A DNA stretch of 64,000 bases from the NCBI RefSeq assembly GCF_030687495.1, contig NZ_CP117435.1, positions 2,794,501 to 2,858,500 of the forward strand. Direction: 5' to 3'. Below the pieces are notes generated by a model. It was not told the origin of the DNA. It made no database searches and saw only the letters and a list, made by a program, of their open reading frames with translations. Made by a program: the position numbers and the translations under genes. Below, piece by piece: positions 47,461 through 57,571 of the stretch. This stretch comes from Pseudomonas sp. FP453. GTDB lineage: Bacteria > Pseudomonadota > Gammaproteobacteria > Pseudomonadales > Pseudomonadaceae. Position 1 is the first letter of the stretch. Each line of letters begins with the position of its first letter.

Positions 47461-48294
47461 ATGACCCCAGGCTGGATTACCACCACACTGCTGGACAACG
47501 ACACCCCCGGCGGCTGGGCCGTTGCCCGCAGCCGCGAGGGCTTTTTGCATGACAGCAATGGCCCGCTGTTCCCCCGCGAATGGCTCAAGCGTCAGGACCT
47601 CTCGGTGTTTGCCGAACACGGCATCGGCCACCTCGACGGCGAGCCGCTGTACCTGCTGGAGCTGAACGCACCGACCGAAGTGCCGGGTTGCAGCTGGCAG
47701 GGCCTGCGCGCCTTCATGCTGCAAGGCGATCACACCTTGTACAAAGTGTTGGGCTACGCCGCGCAAATCGGCACCTGGGCGCGGGAGCACCGGTTTTGCG
47801 GCAGTTGTGGCCAGGCCATGGTCCAGGTGCCACGCGAACGCGCGATGTTTTGCCAGGCCTGCGACCTGCGCAGCTACCCTCGGATCTCGCCGAGCATGAT
47901 TGTGCTGGTGACCCGGGGCGACGAGATCCTGCTGGCGCGTTCGCCGCGTTTTGTCACGGGGGTGTACAGCACGCTGGCGGGGTTTGCCGAGCCGGGTGAG
48001 TCGGCCGAAGACTGCTTGATCCGCGAAGTGCGCGAGGAAGTGCAGGTGGAGGTCAAGAACATCCAGTACATGGGCAGCCAATGCTGGCCGTTTCCCCATT
48101 CGATGATGCTCGGCTTTCATGCCGAATACGCCGGTGGCGACATCGTGCCCCAGGCCGACGAGATCGAAGACGCGCAGTGGTTCAACATCCACAACCTGCC
48201 ACCGTTGCCGGCGTCACGTTCGATTGCGCGCTACCTGATCGACCTCTACCTGGCGCGGCGCTTAGGCCACGCTGAACCAGTGCTGCCAGGCTAG
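47461..48294 (+). CDS. nudC: NAD(+) diphosphatase NudC
   Basis: A 277-residue Nudix hydrolase that cleaves NADH (and NAD caps on RNA) to NMNH and AMP. A Cys4 zinc site (CGSCG, then CQAC) lies near residues 115-135. The Nudix box [21 protein letters not shown] follows around residues 175-195, and [11 protein letters not shown] is the NudC-specific motif. I use the ATG at 47461; a TTG at 47452 overlaps the previous stop. The 3' end overlaps the convergent TSUP gene by 33 bases. Confidence 0.94.
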   Translation: MTPGWITTTLLDNDTPGGWAVARSREGFLHDSNGPLFPREWLKRQDLSVFAEHGIGHLDGEPLYLLELNAPTEVPGCSWQGLRAFMLQGDHTLYKVLGYAAQIGTWAREHRFCGSCGQAMVQVPRERAMFCQACDLRSYPRISPSMIVLVTRGDEILLARSPRFVTGVYSTLAGFAEPGESAEDCLIREVREEVQVEVKNIQYMGSQCWPFPHSMMLGFHAEYAGGDIVPQADEIEDAQWFNIHNLPPLPASRSIARYLIDLYLARRLGHAEPVLPG

Positions 48295-49041
48295 GCGTAC
48301 GGTCAGGCCCAGCACCACGGTGATAAACACCGGGCGAATGAACTTGGCGCCGCCGCTGATCGCGCTGCGTGCGCCAAAGAACGCGCCGCCCATCACGCAC
48401 ACGCCCATGGTCAGGCCGACGATCCAATCCACCGTGCCGTTGAAGATAAACACCGACAGCGCAGCCGCGTTGCTGACGAAGTTCATGCTGCGTGCGACGC
48501 CGCTGGCTTTCACCAGGTCGACGGGGTACATCAGCATCGTGCTGACGGTCCAGAACGCGCCCGTGCCGGGGCCGGCCACACCATCGTAGAAGCCCAGGCC
48601 GAAGCCCTGGGTGGATTGCCATTTCTTCTTGATCGGTGCGTCGGCATCCAGCGGCGCCTTGGGCGTGCCGCCGAACAGCAAATACAGGCCGCAACCAAAG
48701 ACGATCACCGGCAGCATCTTGTTCAGGGTTTCGGCGGGCAGGTAGTGGGCAACCACCGCGCCGGTCAACGCGCCGATAAAGGTGCCGACGATGGCGTGCA
48801 CCCACTGGCGCGGGTGAAACAGCTTGCGGCGATAGAAGGTGAAGCTGGCGGTGGCCGAGCCAAAGGTGGAGCTGAGCTTGTTGGTGCCCAGTACCAGGTG
48901 CGGCGGCATGCCGGCGGTGAGCAGGGCAGGCGTGGTGAGCAAGCCGCCGCCGCCGGCGATGGCGTCGATAAAACCGGCGACAAAGGCCACGGCGGCGAGA
49001 ATGGCGAGGGTGCTGAGGTCAACGCTGAGTTCGAAGGGCAT
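48262..49041 (-). CDS. TSUP-family (TauE/SafE) permease
   Basis: A 259-residue protein with about eight membrane segments. [20 protein letters not shown] and the repeat [16 protein letters not shown] are the two family motifs. Members export sulfite or organosulfur compounds, or sulfonates. No sulfur genes are nearby, so substrate is unknown. Its 3' end overlaps nudC on the other strand. Confidence 0.88.
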   Translation of the reverse strand: MPFELSVDLSTLAILAAVAFVAGFIDAIAGGGGLLTTPALLTAGMPPHLVLGTNKLSSTFGSATASFTFYRRKLFHPRQWVHAIVGTFIGALTGAVVAHYLPAETLNKMLPVIVFGCGLYLLFGGTPKAPLDADAPIKKKWQSTQGFGLGFYDGVAGPGTGAFWTVSTMLMYPVDLVKASGVARSMNFVSNAAALSVFIFNGTVDWIVGLTMGVCVMGGAFFGARSAISGGAKFIRPVFITVVLGLTVRLAWQHWFSVA

Positions 49042-49116
49042 GGGCAGGGCTTATTGTTGGCAGGGCGCTATGCGGAAGGCCGCCATCTTACTGCCAGATC
49101 TACACAGATCCAAATG

Positions 49117-49202
49117 TGGGAGCTGGCTTGCCTGCGATAGCGGTCTGTAAGCAAAAAATCTGGTGCTGACCCACCGCTATCGCAGGCAAGCCAGCTCCCA
49201 CA
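49117..49202. repeat. REP doublet (REPIN), type A
   Basis: Inverted type A arms within 86 bases, in the gap between the phosphatidylcholine synthase gene and the TSUP permease gene. Confidence 0.93.
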
Positions 49203-49223
49203 TTTAGACCGTGCCCGCTTGAG

Positions 49224-49940
49224 TCAGCGGCGTGCTTCGATCCACTCCAAAGCCGTGCGCCAGATGCTAATCCCCAGGAAGTACGCCGACATCACCGACC
49301 ACAACCCAAACGTCCACGGGTTGGTGTTCGGATAATCCACCACCATCAGAAAGCTGCACAGCAACCAGATCGTGGTCACCGCGATGTTGATCGGCATGAA
49401 GCGCTTCACGCGGAACGGGTGCAAGAACTTCATCGGCGTCACGGTCAGCAGGGCCAGGCCGATCACGGTGAGCAGGGTGACCCAGGCGTCTGGCTGGATG
49501 ATGTACACGCACAGCGCCACCACGTTCCACGCAGCGGGGAAGCCGACGAAGTAGTTGTCCTTGCTCTTCATGTTCACGTTGCAGAAGCAGAACAGCGACG
49601 ACACCAGGATCACCGACACGGTGAACAGGTGGGTAAAGTCCGGCAGGTCGATGTAGCGGTAGATAAACAATGCCGGGATAAACACGTAGGTCAGGTAGTC
49701 GATCACCAGGTCCAGCACCGAGCCGTCAAAGCTCGGCAGCACCGTGCTGACGTTGACCCGTCGCGCCAGCGAGCCGTCGACGCCATCGACCACCAGCGCC
49801 AGGCCCAGCCACAGCAGGCAGGCCTTGGGCGAGTTTTCCAGCAGCGCCAGGGTGGCCAGGAAGGCCAATACCACACCGGTGGCGGTAAAGCCGTGGGCGC
49901 CCCAGGCTTTGAGTCTGGCTACATGCAGGGTCGATATCAC
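49224..49940 (-). CDS. pcs: Phosphatidylcholine synthase Pcs
   Basis: A 238-residue integral membrane enzyme that condenses CDP-diacylglycerol with choline. The start is GTG at 49940 with GGAGAA nine bases upstream. The CDP-alcohol phosphotransferase motif is visible as DGVDGSLARR followed by DGSVLDLVIDYLTY. About seven to eight membrane segments. The spacing within the motif is that of Pcs, not of PgsA or PssA. Monocistronic. Confidence 0.92.
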   Translation of the reverse strand: MISTLHVARLKAWGAHGFTATGVVLAFLATLALLENSPKACLLWLGLALVVDGVDGSLARRVNVSTVLPSFDGSVLDLVIDYLTYVFIPALFIYRYIDLPDFTHLFTVSVILVSSLFCFCNVNMKSKDNYFVGFPAAWNVVALCVYIIQPDAWVTLLTVIGLALLTVTPMKFLHPFRVKRFMPINIAVTTIWLLCSFLMVVDYPNTNPWTFGLWSVMSAYFLGISIWRTALEWIEARR

Positions 49941-50088
49941 GGGCGGTTCTCCAAAAGGTGAAACGGGGCAGCCGACAACGTGACGCCGTCGAGTCTGGCC
50001 AGGGAATGCAGGTATCGACCGGGAAGGGGAGGATATGGTTCACCGCCCGGCGTAAGTCTAAGCGTAGCAAGCGCGCGCGGTTTCGGCA

Positions 50089-51003
50089 TCAGCCTTGACG
50101 GAACACCAGGGCCTTGAGGCCACTTTGTGCATCAATATCCGGAAATTCCGGCGGGTTTTCCAGACGTTCGACAAAGCGCAGCCCCGGTGCCTCGCGGGTC
50201 ACGCCGTCGATCAGGAAGTCTTCACCGAAGGCCGGGTCGTTCATGCAGGCCAGCACCGTGCCTCGCGCCGTCAACAAGTCCGGCAGGCGGCGCAGCACGC
50301 GCTGGTAGTCCTTGGTCAGCAGGAAACTGCCTTTCTGGAACGATGGCGGGTCGATGATCACCAGGTCATAGGGGCCGCTGTGGGTGACCTTGGCCCAGGA
50401 CTTGAACAGGTCGTGGCCGAGGAACGTCACCTGGCTCAGGTCGTGGCCGTTCAGGCGATGGTTGTCGCGACCCCGGCTGAGGGCGCCACGGGCCATGTCC
50501 AGGTTCACCACATGGTCGGCGCCGCCTTCGATGGCCGCCACGGAGAAACCGCAGGTGTAGGCGAACAGGTTGAGGACGCGCTGGCCCTTGGCTTGTTCAC
50601 GCACCCAGTTACGCCCGTAGCGCATGTCGAGGAACAGCCCGCTGTTCTGTTTTTTACCCAGATCGATCAGGTAACGCAGGCCGCCTTCGGTGATGGTCAG
50701 CTCATCGACGGGGTTGCCCACCAGCCATTCGGTGGTGCTTTGCGGCAGGTAGCGGTGTTGCAGGGCGACGGTGTGGGCGCTCAACTGCGCTTGCAGCAAC
50801 TGCTTCAGGGCTTCCAACTGTTCAGCTTCCGGCTCCTTGAACAGCGAAACCAGCACCACGCCTTGCAACCAATCCACCGTCAGTTGCTCCAGGCCCGGCC
50901 AGCAGCGCCCACGGCCGTGGAACAGGCGCCGGGTTTCGCCGGGCGGGGTCGCCAGGGCGGTGAGCAGGTGGGCGTGCAGGGTGGCAAGGGCGTCTGGGTT
51001 CAT
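50089..51003 (-). CDS. Class I SAM-dependent methyltransferase, RlmI-like
   Basis: A 304-residue protein. The Rossmann methyltransferase domain has motif I VLNLFAYTCGFSVAAIEGGA and the catalytic DPPSFQKG. This combination is typical of 23S rRNA m5C/m2G methyltransferases of the RlmI/RlmK type. The N-terminal 110 residues are a small beta domain (GLRYLIDLGKKQNSGLFLDMR) and not a PUA domain as in RlmI. Target base not assigned. Confidence 0.82.
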   Translation of the reverse strand: MNPDALATLHAHLLTALATPPGETRRLFHGRGRCWPGLEQLTVDWLQGVVLVSLFKEPEAEQLEALKQLLQAQLSAHTVALQHRYLPQSTTEWLVGNPVDELTITEGGLRYLIDLGKKQNSGLFLDMRYGRNWVREQAKGQRVLNLFAYTCGFSVAAIEGGADHVVNLDMARGALSRGRDNHRLNGHDLSQVTFLGHDLFKSWAKVTHSGPYDLVIIDPPSFQKGSFLLTKDYQRVLRRLPDLLTARGTVLACMNDPAFGEDFLIDGVTREAPGLRFVERLENPPEFPDIDAQSGLKALVFRQG

Positions 51004-51194
51004 CGTTTAACGTCGTTCGTTGAGCGGGCGGCATTTTAAACACAATGGCGAGGTTTCGGGGGGCTTGAGCACAACGTGCTGAGGAAAGGCGGATTGCCAG
51101 TGAATCATGCTCAAAATTCAGACTTGTCCGCCGGATTACAGGCAAAAAATCCTTTGACGCCGACATAAACTGGAAAAAAAGCCCGGAGGTGCCC

Positions 51195-53857
51195 ATGAAC
51201 GGTTTTGCGAGCGCGGTGAATCACACAGCCCTGGATCAACAAGAGTTGGACGAGTGGCGCGACGCCCTTGCGTCCCTGGTCGCCAACGCCGGCCCCGCGC
51301 GGGCCCGGCAGATCCTCGACTTGCTGGCCCGTGAAGGCAGCGCGCCGCCCATCGACTGGAAACCGCGCCACGGCACGCCCTATATCAATAGCATCAGCGT
51401 CGCGCAGCAACCGGCGTTCCCGGGCGACCTCGCCACCGAAGAGCGCCTGGCCTCGCTGGTGCGCTGGAATGCCCTGGCCATGGTGGTGCGGGCCAACCAG
51501 GCCTACGGTGAACTCGGCGGGCATATCGCCAGCTACGCCAGTGCGGCGGATTTGTTCGAGGTGGGCTTCAACCACTTTTTCCGCGCGCGCAACGACGGTT
51601 TTGGCGGCGACCTGGTGTTCTATCAGCCCCATTCCGCCCCAGGCATCTATGCGCGGGCGTATCTGGAAGGCCGCCTGAATGAACACGACCTGGCCCACTA
51701 TCGCCAGGAAATCGGCGGCCCCAAGGCCGGCGCGCGCGGGCTGTCGAGCTATCCCCATCCGTGGTTGATGCCTGATTTCTGGCAGTTCCCCACGGGGTCG
51801 ATGGGAATCGGCCCCATCAGCTCGATTTTCCACGCGCGTTTCATGCGCTACCTGCAACACCGCAACCTGCTCGACACCACCGACCGCCACGTCTGGGGCG
51901 TGTTTGGCGACGGGGAAATGGACGAGCCGGAAAGCATGTCCGCCCTGACCCTGGCAGCCCGCGAAGGCCTGGACAACCTGACCTGGGTGGTCAACTGCAA
52001 CCTGCAGCGCCTCGACGGCCCGGTGCGGGGCAATGGGCGGATCATCGACGAGCTGGAAGCGCTGTTCGCCGGTGCCGGCTGGAACGTGATCAAGCTGGTC
52101 TGGGGCTCGGACTGGGACGCCTTGCTGGCCAAAGACGCGGATGGCTCGCTGGTGAACACCCTGTCGCAAACGGTTGACGGCCAGTTCCAGACCTTCGCCG
52201 CCAAGGACGGCGCCTACAACCGTGAGCACTTTTTCGGCCAGAGTGACTCCCTGGCCAGACTCGTGGCGGGCATGAGCGACGAACAGATCGACCGCCTCAA
52301 GCGCGGCGGCCACGACATGGTCAAGATCCACGCGGCCTACCATGCGGCGCGGCGGGGTCAAGGGCAAGCCCACGGTGATCCTCGCCCAGACCAAGAAGGG
52401 TTTCGGCATGGGCGAGGCGGGGCAGGGCAAGATGACCACGCACCAGCAGAAGAAGCTTGATCGCGAGGCGTTGATCGCCTTTCGCAATCGCTTCCAACTG
52501 CCGCTGAGCGATGAGCAGACCGAGTCCCTGAGCTTCTTCAAACCGGCCGATGACAGCCTTGAAATGCGCTACCTGCACCAGCGCCGCCACGCACTCGGCG
52601 GCTATGTCCCCAGTCGCAGCCAGCACGCCGCAACGGTCAACGTGCCGCCCGTGGCAGGCTACGGCGGTTTTGCCACGGCGGCCGACGGCAAGGAAATGTC
52701 CACCACCATGGCCTTTGTGCGCATGCTCACCCATCTGCTCAAGGACCCGGCCTTGGGGTCCGCGCATCGTGCCCATCGTCGCCGACGAGGCGCGTACCTT
52801 TGGCATGGCCAATCTGTTCAAGCAGATTGGTATCTATTCCAGCGTCGGCCAGCGCTACGAGCCGGAAGACATCGGCTCGATCCTCAGCTACCGCGAAGCC
52901 ACCGACGGGCAGATCCTCGAAGAAGGCATCAGCGAACCCAGCGCCATCAGCTCCTGGGTCGCAGCGGCCACCAGCTACTCGGTGCATGGCCTGCGCATGC
53001 TGCCGTTCTACATCTATTACTCGATGTTCGGCTTTCAGCGCGTGGGCGACCTGATCTGGGCCGCCGCCGACCAGCGCGCCCGTGGCTTCCTGCTCGGCGC
53101 GACGGCGGGGCGCACCACCCTGGGTGGCGAAGGCTTGCAGCATCAGGACGGCAGCAGCCATCTCATGGCCGCCACCGTGCCCAACTGCCGCGCCTACGAT
53201 CCGGCGTTCGCCGGGGAGTTCGCGGTGATCCTCGACCATGGCATGCGCCAGATGCTGGAACACGAGGTGGACGAGTTCTACTACGTGACCCTGATGAACG
53301 AAAACTACCCGCAGCCGAGTCTGCCAGAGGGCGTGGAAGCGGGGATTATCAAGGGCATGTACCGCCTGGAGGGCGCGCCCGATGTCCAGGTGCGCCTGCT
53401 GGGTTCCGGCACGCTGGTACGCGAGGTGCAAGCGGCGGCACGGTTGCTGGCGGACGATTGGCAGGTGACCAGCGCAGTGTTCAGCGTCACCAGCTACAGC
53501 GAACTGGCCCGGGACGCGCGGGAGGTGGAGCGGTGGAATCGCCTGCATCCGCAAGAGGCTGCACGCCTCAGCCATTTGACTGCATGCCTGCCCAAGGGCG
53601 CGCCGGTAGTTGCTGTGTCGGACTATGTGCGGGCGGTGCCGCAGATGGTGGGTTCGTACATCGGTTCCAGCTATACCGTGTTGGGTACCGACGGGTTCGG
53701 CCGCAGTGATACCCGCGCTGCGTTGCGCGACTTCTTTGAGGTGGATCGGTATCACATCGTACTGGCGGCGCTGACGGCGTTGGATACGCGGATGGGTCAG
53801 CAGGCGATTGAGAAGTACGGCTTGCAGACAGAGCGTGATCCGTCCTGGATCTCCTGA
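51195..53857 (+). CDS. aceE: Homodimeric pyruvate dehydrogenase-type E1, two frameshifts as given
   Basis: The coding sequence is split over three frames: 51195 to about 52350, then to about 52757, then to 53857. Removing one extra base at each junction gives 886 residues, the length of AceE (887). GGAGG precedes the ATG at 51195. The thiamine diphosphate motif GDGEMDEPESM and the C-terminal DGFGRSDTRAALR are visible. No E2 or E3 gene is adjacent, so it is an orphan E1 paralogue. MdeB-like 2-oxobutyrate dehydrogenase E1 is an alternative. See the finding on frameshifts: junctions look like base-calling errors. Confidence 0.85.
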
Positions 53858-53873
53858 ACAAACGAGATCAACT

Positions 53874-53961
53874 GTGGGAGCTGGCTTGCCTGCGATGGCG
53901 GTGTACCAGTCGATAAATGTGCTGACTGACACTCTGTCATCGCAGGCAAGCCAGCTCCCAC
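53874..53961. repeat. REP doublet (REPIN), type A
   Basis: Inverted type A arms within 88 bases, directly after the E1 gene and before the convergent DUF1289 gene. Confidence 0.92.
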
Positions 53962-53980
53962 AGGGGTTTTGTGCTGTGGC

Positions 53981-54469
53981 TTAGAAGGTGGCGATCATGG
54001 CCGGCCCAAACGCTTCCTTGAGGAAGCCTGGGGCGATATAGCGCTCGTAGTGCGCTTCGGACAACAGGAAAAACTCGCGGTCGATGGCATCCCGCAAGTC
54101 AGCCAGCTGCCGCTCACGAAACTCCGGCAGCAACGCCAACCCATACGCATCCAGCCTGGAAATCACCCGCGCCCCCCGGGCGATCAACTGGTACGCCCAG
54201 CAATACGGCGACTGGTGCGGCATAAAGCGGATCTTGCGGTTCTCCAGTTGCTGGCGCAGCAGGTGCGGATCAAACACCTCCAGCTTGCTGGCCATCACCT
54301 GCACCAGCAATTGCTCCAGGCGCAGCCACACCGCCTGTTTTTCCTCGGCGTTGTAGCCGTTCCACTGGATCACTTCGTGGTGATAACGCTTGCAGCCCCG
54401 GCAGACCAGGTCACCGTAGACGGTGGAGCACAGGCCGATGCAGGGGGTCTTGATGGTCTGGTTGGGCAT
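53981..54469 (-). CDS. DUF1289-family protein
   Basis: A 162-residue protein. The first 35 residues carry the DUF1289 four-Cys motif CIGLCST, then CRGCKRYHHEVIQW, which suggests an iron-sulfur or zinc site. The remainder is helical without a recognisable domain. Monocistronic between two REP doublets. Function unknown. Confidence 0.82.
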   Translation of the reverse strand: MPNQTIKTPCIGLCSTVYGDLVCRGCKRYHHEVIQWNGYNAEEKQAVWLRLEQLLVQVMASKLEVFDPHLLRQQLENRKIRFMPHQSPYCWAYQLIARGARVISRLDAYGLALLPEFRERQLADLRDAIDREFFLLSEAHYERYIAPGFLKEAFGPAMIATF

Positions 54470-54511
54470 AAGTGGCTTGCTTGCAAAATCTGGAGAACAC
54501 CGAAAACCAAT

Positions 54512-54599
54512 GTGGGAGCGGGCTTGCCCGCGATAGCAGTCTGTCAGTCACCGCATCTTGATGCTGACCCACCGCCATCGCGGGCAAGCCCGCTCCTAC
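54512..54599. repeat. REP doublet (REPIN), type B
   Basis: Inverted type B arms (GGAGCGGGCTTGCCCGCGAT) between the DUF1289 gene and nrdB. The right arm has one change in its outer part (CTCCTAC in place of CTCCCAC). Confidence 0.9.
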
Positions 54600-54603
54600 A
54601 TGT

Positions 54604-55856
54604 TTAATCCCAGCTCAGCGCGCCGCCAGTCTGGTACTCGATCACACGGGTCTCAAAGAAGTTCTTCTCTTTCTTCAAGTCCATGATCTCGCTCATCCAC
54701 GGGAACGGGTTGGTCGTCCCTGGGTATTCTTCCTTCAAGCCAATCTGCGACAGGCGACGGTTGGCGATGAACTTGAGGTAGTCCTCCATCATCGCGGCGT
54801 TCATGCCCAGTACGCCGCGCGGCATGGTGTCGCGGGCGTATTCGATTTCCAGCTGGGTCCCTTGCAGGATCATCTGGGTCGCTTCTTCCTTCATCTCGGC
54901 ATCCCACAGGTGTGGGTTTTCGATTTTGATCTGGTTGATCACGTCGATACCGAAGTTCAGGTGCATCGACTCGTCGCGCAGGATGTACTGGAACTGCTCG
55001 GCCACGCCGGTCATCTTGTTGCGGCGGCCCATGGACAGGATCTGGGTGAAGCCGCAGTAGAAGAAGATGCCTTCAAGGACGCAGTAGTAGGCGACCAGGT
55101 TGCGCAGCAGTTCCTTGTCGGTGTCGACGGTGCCGGTTTCGAACTTCGGATCGGAGATCGAACGGGTGTACTTCAGGCCCCCAGGCGGCTTTTTTCGCCA
55201 CCGATGGAATCTCGTGGTACATGTTGAAGATCTCGCCTTCATCCATGGCCAGGGATTCGATGCAGTACTGGTAGGCGTGGGTGTGGATGGCCTCTTCGAA
55301 GGCCTGGCGCAGGATGTACTGGCGGCACTCCGGGTTGGTGATCAGGCGGTATACGGCCAGCACCAGGTTGTTCGCGACCAGGGAGTCGGCGGTGGAGAAG
55401 AAGCCCAGGTTGCGCATGACGATGCGACGCTCGTCGTCGGTCAGGCCTTCGGGGTTTTTCCACAGGGCGATGTCGGCGGTCATGTTGACCTCTTGCGGCA
55501 TCCAGTGGTTGGCGCAGCCGTCGAGGTACTTCTGCCAGGCCCCAGTCGTACTTGAACGGCACGAGTTGGTTGAGGTCGGCGCGGCAGTTGATCATGCGCT
55601 TTTCGTCAACGGCGACACGGGCGGAGGCGCCTTCGAGTTCGGCGAGGCCTTCGGCGATGTCGAGTTTGTCGAGGGCAGCCTTGGCGCGGATGATCGCGGC
55701 GGAGTCGTTGGCGGTCACGTTACGGGCTTCCAGCGCGGCGGCAGCGCCGGCACCGTCGAGACGGTCCATGTTGGCTTCGCTGGCGTGGCCGGCGTTGGCG
55801 CCCTTGATCACCGCTGCACCGGTGTCTTCGTTGTCGACTTCATCCCAACTCAGCAT
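54604..55856 (-). CDS. nrdB: Ribonucleotide reductase class Ia beta subunit NrdB, two frameshifts as given
   Basis: The reading frame changes at about 55540-55543 and 55178-55182. Removing one base from each C-run gives 416 residues, matching Pseudomonas NrdB (about 415). The ATG at 55856 has AAGGAG eight bases upstream. Diiron ligands are visible ([23 protein letters not shown]) and the radical-transfer C-terminus is present. It supplies the tyrosyl radical for dNTP synthesis. nrdA is not in the window; nrdB has its own promoter with NrdR boxes. Being near-essential, it is unlikely to be a true pseudogene. Confidence 0.93.
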
Positions 55857-55975
55857 TGAAATACTCCTTCCTGGTCTGTTCTGACGGCGTGTGAACCCGT
55901 CCAAAAATATGCGGTTTGCAGGCTACTAGGCATTGAAATACTGCGCAGAGTGTGGTCGGTAAATACCGATGCTGC

Positions 55976-55991
55976 ACACTATGTAGTGGTC
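55976..55991. promoter_or_regulatory. NrdR box 2 upstream of nrdB
   Basis: A 16-base site beginning ACACTATGTAGTG that matches about 11 of 16 positions of the NrdR consensus. It lies exactly 32 bases from the other box, the usual three-helical-turn spacing. Confidence 0.75.
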
Positions 55992-56007
55992 TGTTTTGTT
56001 TGTGGGC

Positions 56008-56023
56008 ACACTATATGGTGTGT
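56008..56023. promoter_or_regulatory. NrdR box 1 upstream of nrdB
   Basis: ACACTATATGGTGTGT matches about 14 of 16 positions of the NrdR consensus. It covers the -10 element of the predicted nrdB promoter, so NrdR binding would block RNA polymerase. Confidence 0.85.
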
Positions 56024-56038
56024 AACAAGACTGGTCAA
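56010..56038 (-). promoter_or_regulatory. Predicted sigma-70 promoter of nrdB
   Basis: On the minus strand TTGACC (56038-56033) and TATAGT (56015-56010) are separated by exactly 17 bases. The -10 lies inside NrdR box 1. The leader to the start codon would be about 150 bases. Confidence 0.75.
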
Positions 56039-56096
56039 CGCACAAGATGTGCGGTCTTGGGTCGCTGCCAGTCTTCAGTCACGTCAGGACCAGGGC

Positions 56097-57398
56097 TTAG
56101 AAATCCGCGATAAATTGCACCCCACCCACCACCGCGCCACGGGTTTGCGTCAGCCCACCGGGGTACTTCACGTATTGCAGGTTGGGCCGCACCATCAGCC
56201 ATGTTGTTGCCTGCACGCCGTAGTTGATCTCGTAACTGTATTCGCGGCGTTGCTCTGGGACATAGAGCGGGTCGTCAATGGACGTCACGCCATTCGCCGC
56301 ATTGAGCATTTGCGTGTTGCGCGTGTAACGGTCGCTGACCTGCAGCTTCGATGCGCCCACGCCGAAGGTGTCATCGGGACGTGAATCGAACGGGCCTCGG
56401 TAAATCAAACCGACCTGGATCAGGTTCTTGATCACGCTTTTGTCCGGGTCATTCACCGTGAGGTTGGCGAACACGTTGAGCCCGCGCTTGTTGTTGCCGT
56501 CTACCGTGGTCAATTGCTGCTGGCCGGACAGCCACCAGCCACTGTTGCTGGAGTACATCCGGTAAGGTTTTTGCGAGCTGGCGGCGTAGTTGCCGTCGGC
56601 GTCCTTGAGCATGTCCTTGGTGTCGGCGTTGGCGTAGTAATAGCCGGCGTGGTACTCCGAATTCAGCCCATCAATGTGCCCTTTCCAGATCGCTTCGATG
56701 GGGAAACTGGTGCCTTGGGAACCGCTGATAAACGGTTTGAAGCCGTTACTGGCTTCGGCGTTGCCCGGGTTCTTGTCATACGCGCCGACCTGCAGGGCGA
56801 ATGCGTCCGTGAACTGGTACTTGGCGCGCACCGCCCACTGGCTGATGGGGAAGCTGTTCCACACGCCATTCCAGTTGCCTTCCTGGGAACCGCACAGGGT
56901 CACGTTCTGGAATTCGCAGGGGAACTGGTCGAAGTCTTCGCCGTGGCCGAAACGCCCGAGTTTCAGGGCGAATTTCCTGTCGAAGAACTTCTGCTCATAC
57001 CAGAACTGCGACAACCGCCAGGCGTTGCCGCCGCCGAACACTTCCATGGTCGAGGTCAGCCCGGTGGCGTTGGGGTGGTGGACGCGGTCGTTGGTGATGT
57101 CCTTGCCATGGCGCTCGCCGATGCCGATGCGCAAGGTCGCGTCCTGCCAGCCGAGGAGTTTTTGCAGGTCCATGTCCACGCCGAGGATCAGTTGATCGCT
57201 CCAGCGTGCCGTGGTGTGGGAGTCGTAGCCGCCACCGAGGTTGGAACCGACTTCGCCGACGTATTTGAGGGTGAAGTCGTAGCCCTGTTCGGCCAGTTGC
57301 GGGCGCAGGCCGTTCCAGTCGCCGAGCATGGCGGGGGCGCTGTAGGCGCAGGTGGAGAGGGCGCTACAGAGCAGGGCCAGGGGGTAGGTGGTGCGCAT
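56097..57398 (-). CDS. oprB: OprB-type carbohydrate-selective porin
   Basis: A 433-residue outer-membrane beta-barrel porin. It has a signal peptide (MRTTYPLALLCSALSTCAYS, cleavage near SA-PAM) and the OprB opening GDWNGLRPQLAEQGYDFTLKY. The C-terminal residue is Phe, as in barrel proteins recognised by BamA. AAGGAG precedes the ATG. It follows the rhamnose dehydrogenase on the same strand after 173 bases that include a REP doublet. Its place suggests it admits L-rhamnose or other sugars, which is inference. Confidence 0.92.
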   Translation of the reverse strand: MRTTYPLALLCSALSTCAYSAPAMLGDWNGLRPQLAEQGYDFTLKYVGEVGSNLGGGYDSHTTARWSDQLILGVDMDLQKLLGWQDATLRIGIGERHGKDITNDRVHHPNATGLTSTMEVFGGGNAWRLSQFWYEQKFFDRKFALKLGRFGHGEDFDQFPCEFQNVTLCGSQEGNWNGVWNSFPISQWAVRAKYQFTDAFALQVGAYDKNPGNAEASNGFKPFISGSQGTSFPIEAIWKGHIDGLNSEYHAGYYYANADTKDMLKDADGNYAASSQKPYRMYSSNSGWWLSGQQQLTTVDGNNKRGLNVFANLTVNDPDKSVIKNLIQVGLIYRGPFDSRPDDTFGVGASKLQVSDRYTRNTQMLNAANGVTSIDDPLYVPEQRREYSYEINYGVQATTWLMVRPNLQYVKYPGGLTQTRGAVVGGVQFIADF

Positions 57399-57452
57399 GG
57401 GAAAGCTCCTTGGATTGTTGTTTTTATGGAATTTCAGGCACAGAGATCCCCT

Positions 57453-57539
57453 GTGGGAGCGGGCTTGCCCGCGATGGCAGTGTGTCAGTCAGCACATTCA
57501 TGTCTGACCCACTGCTATCGCGGGCAAGCCCGCTCCCAC
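57453..57539. repeat. REP doublet (REPIN), type B
   Basis: Inverted type B arms within 87 bases between the rhamnose dehydrogenase and oprB. Confidence 0.92.
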
Positions 57540-57571
57540 ATTGGAACTGTGTTGGGGGAGCGAGCGGGGTG

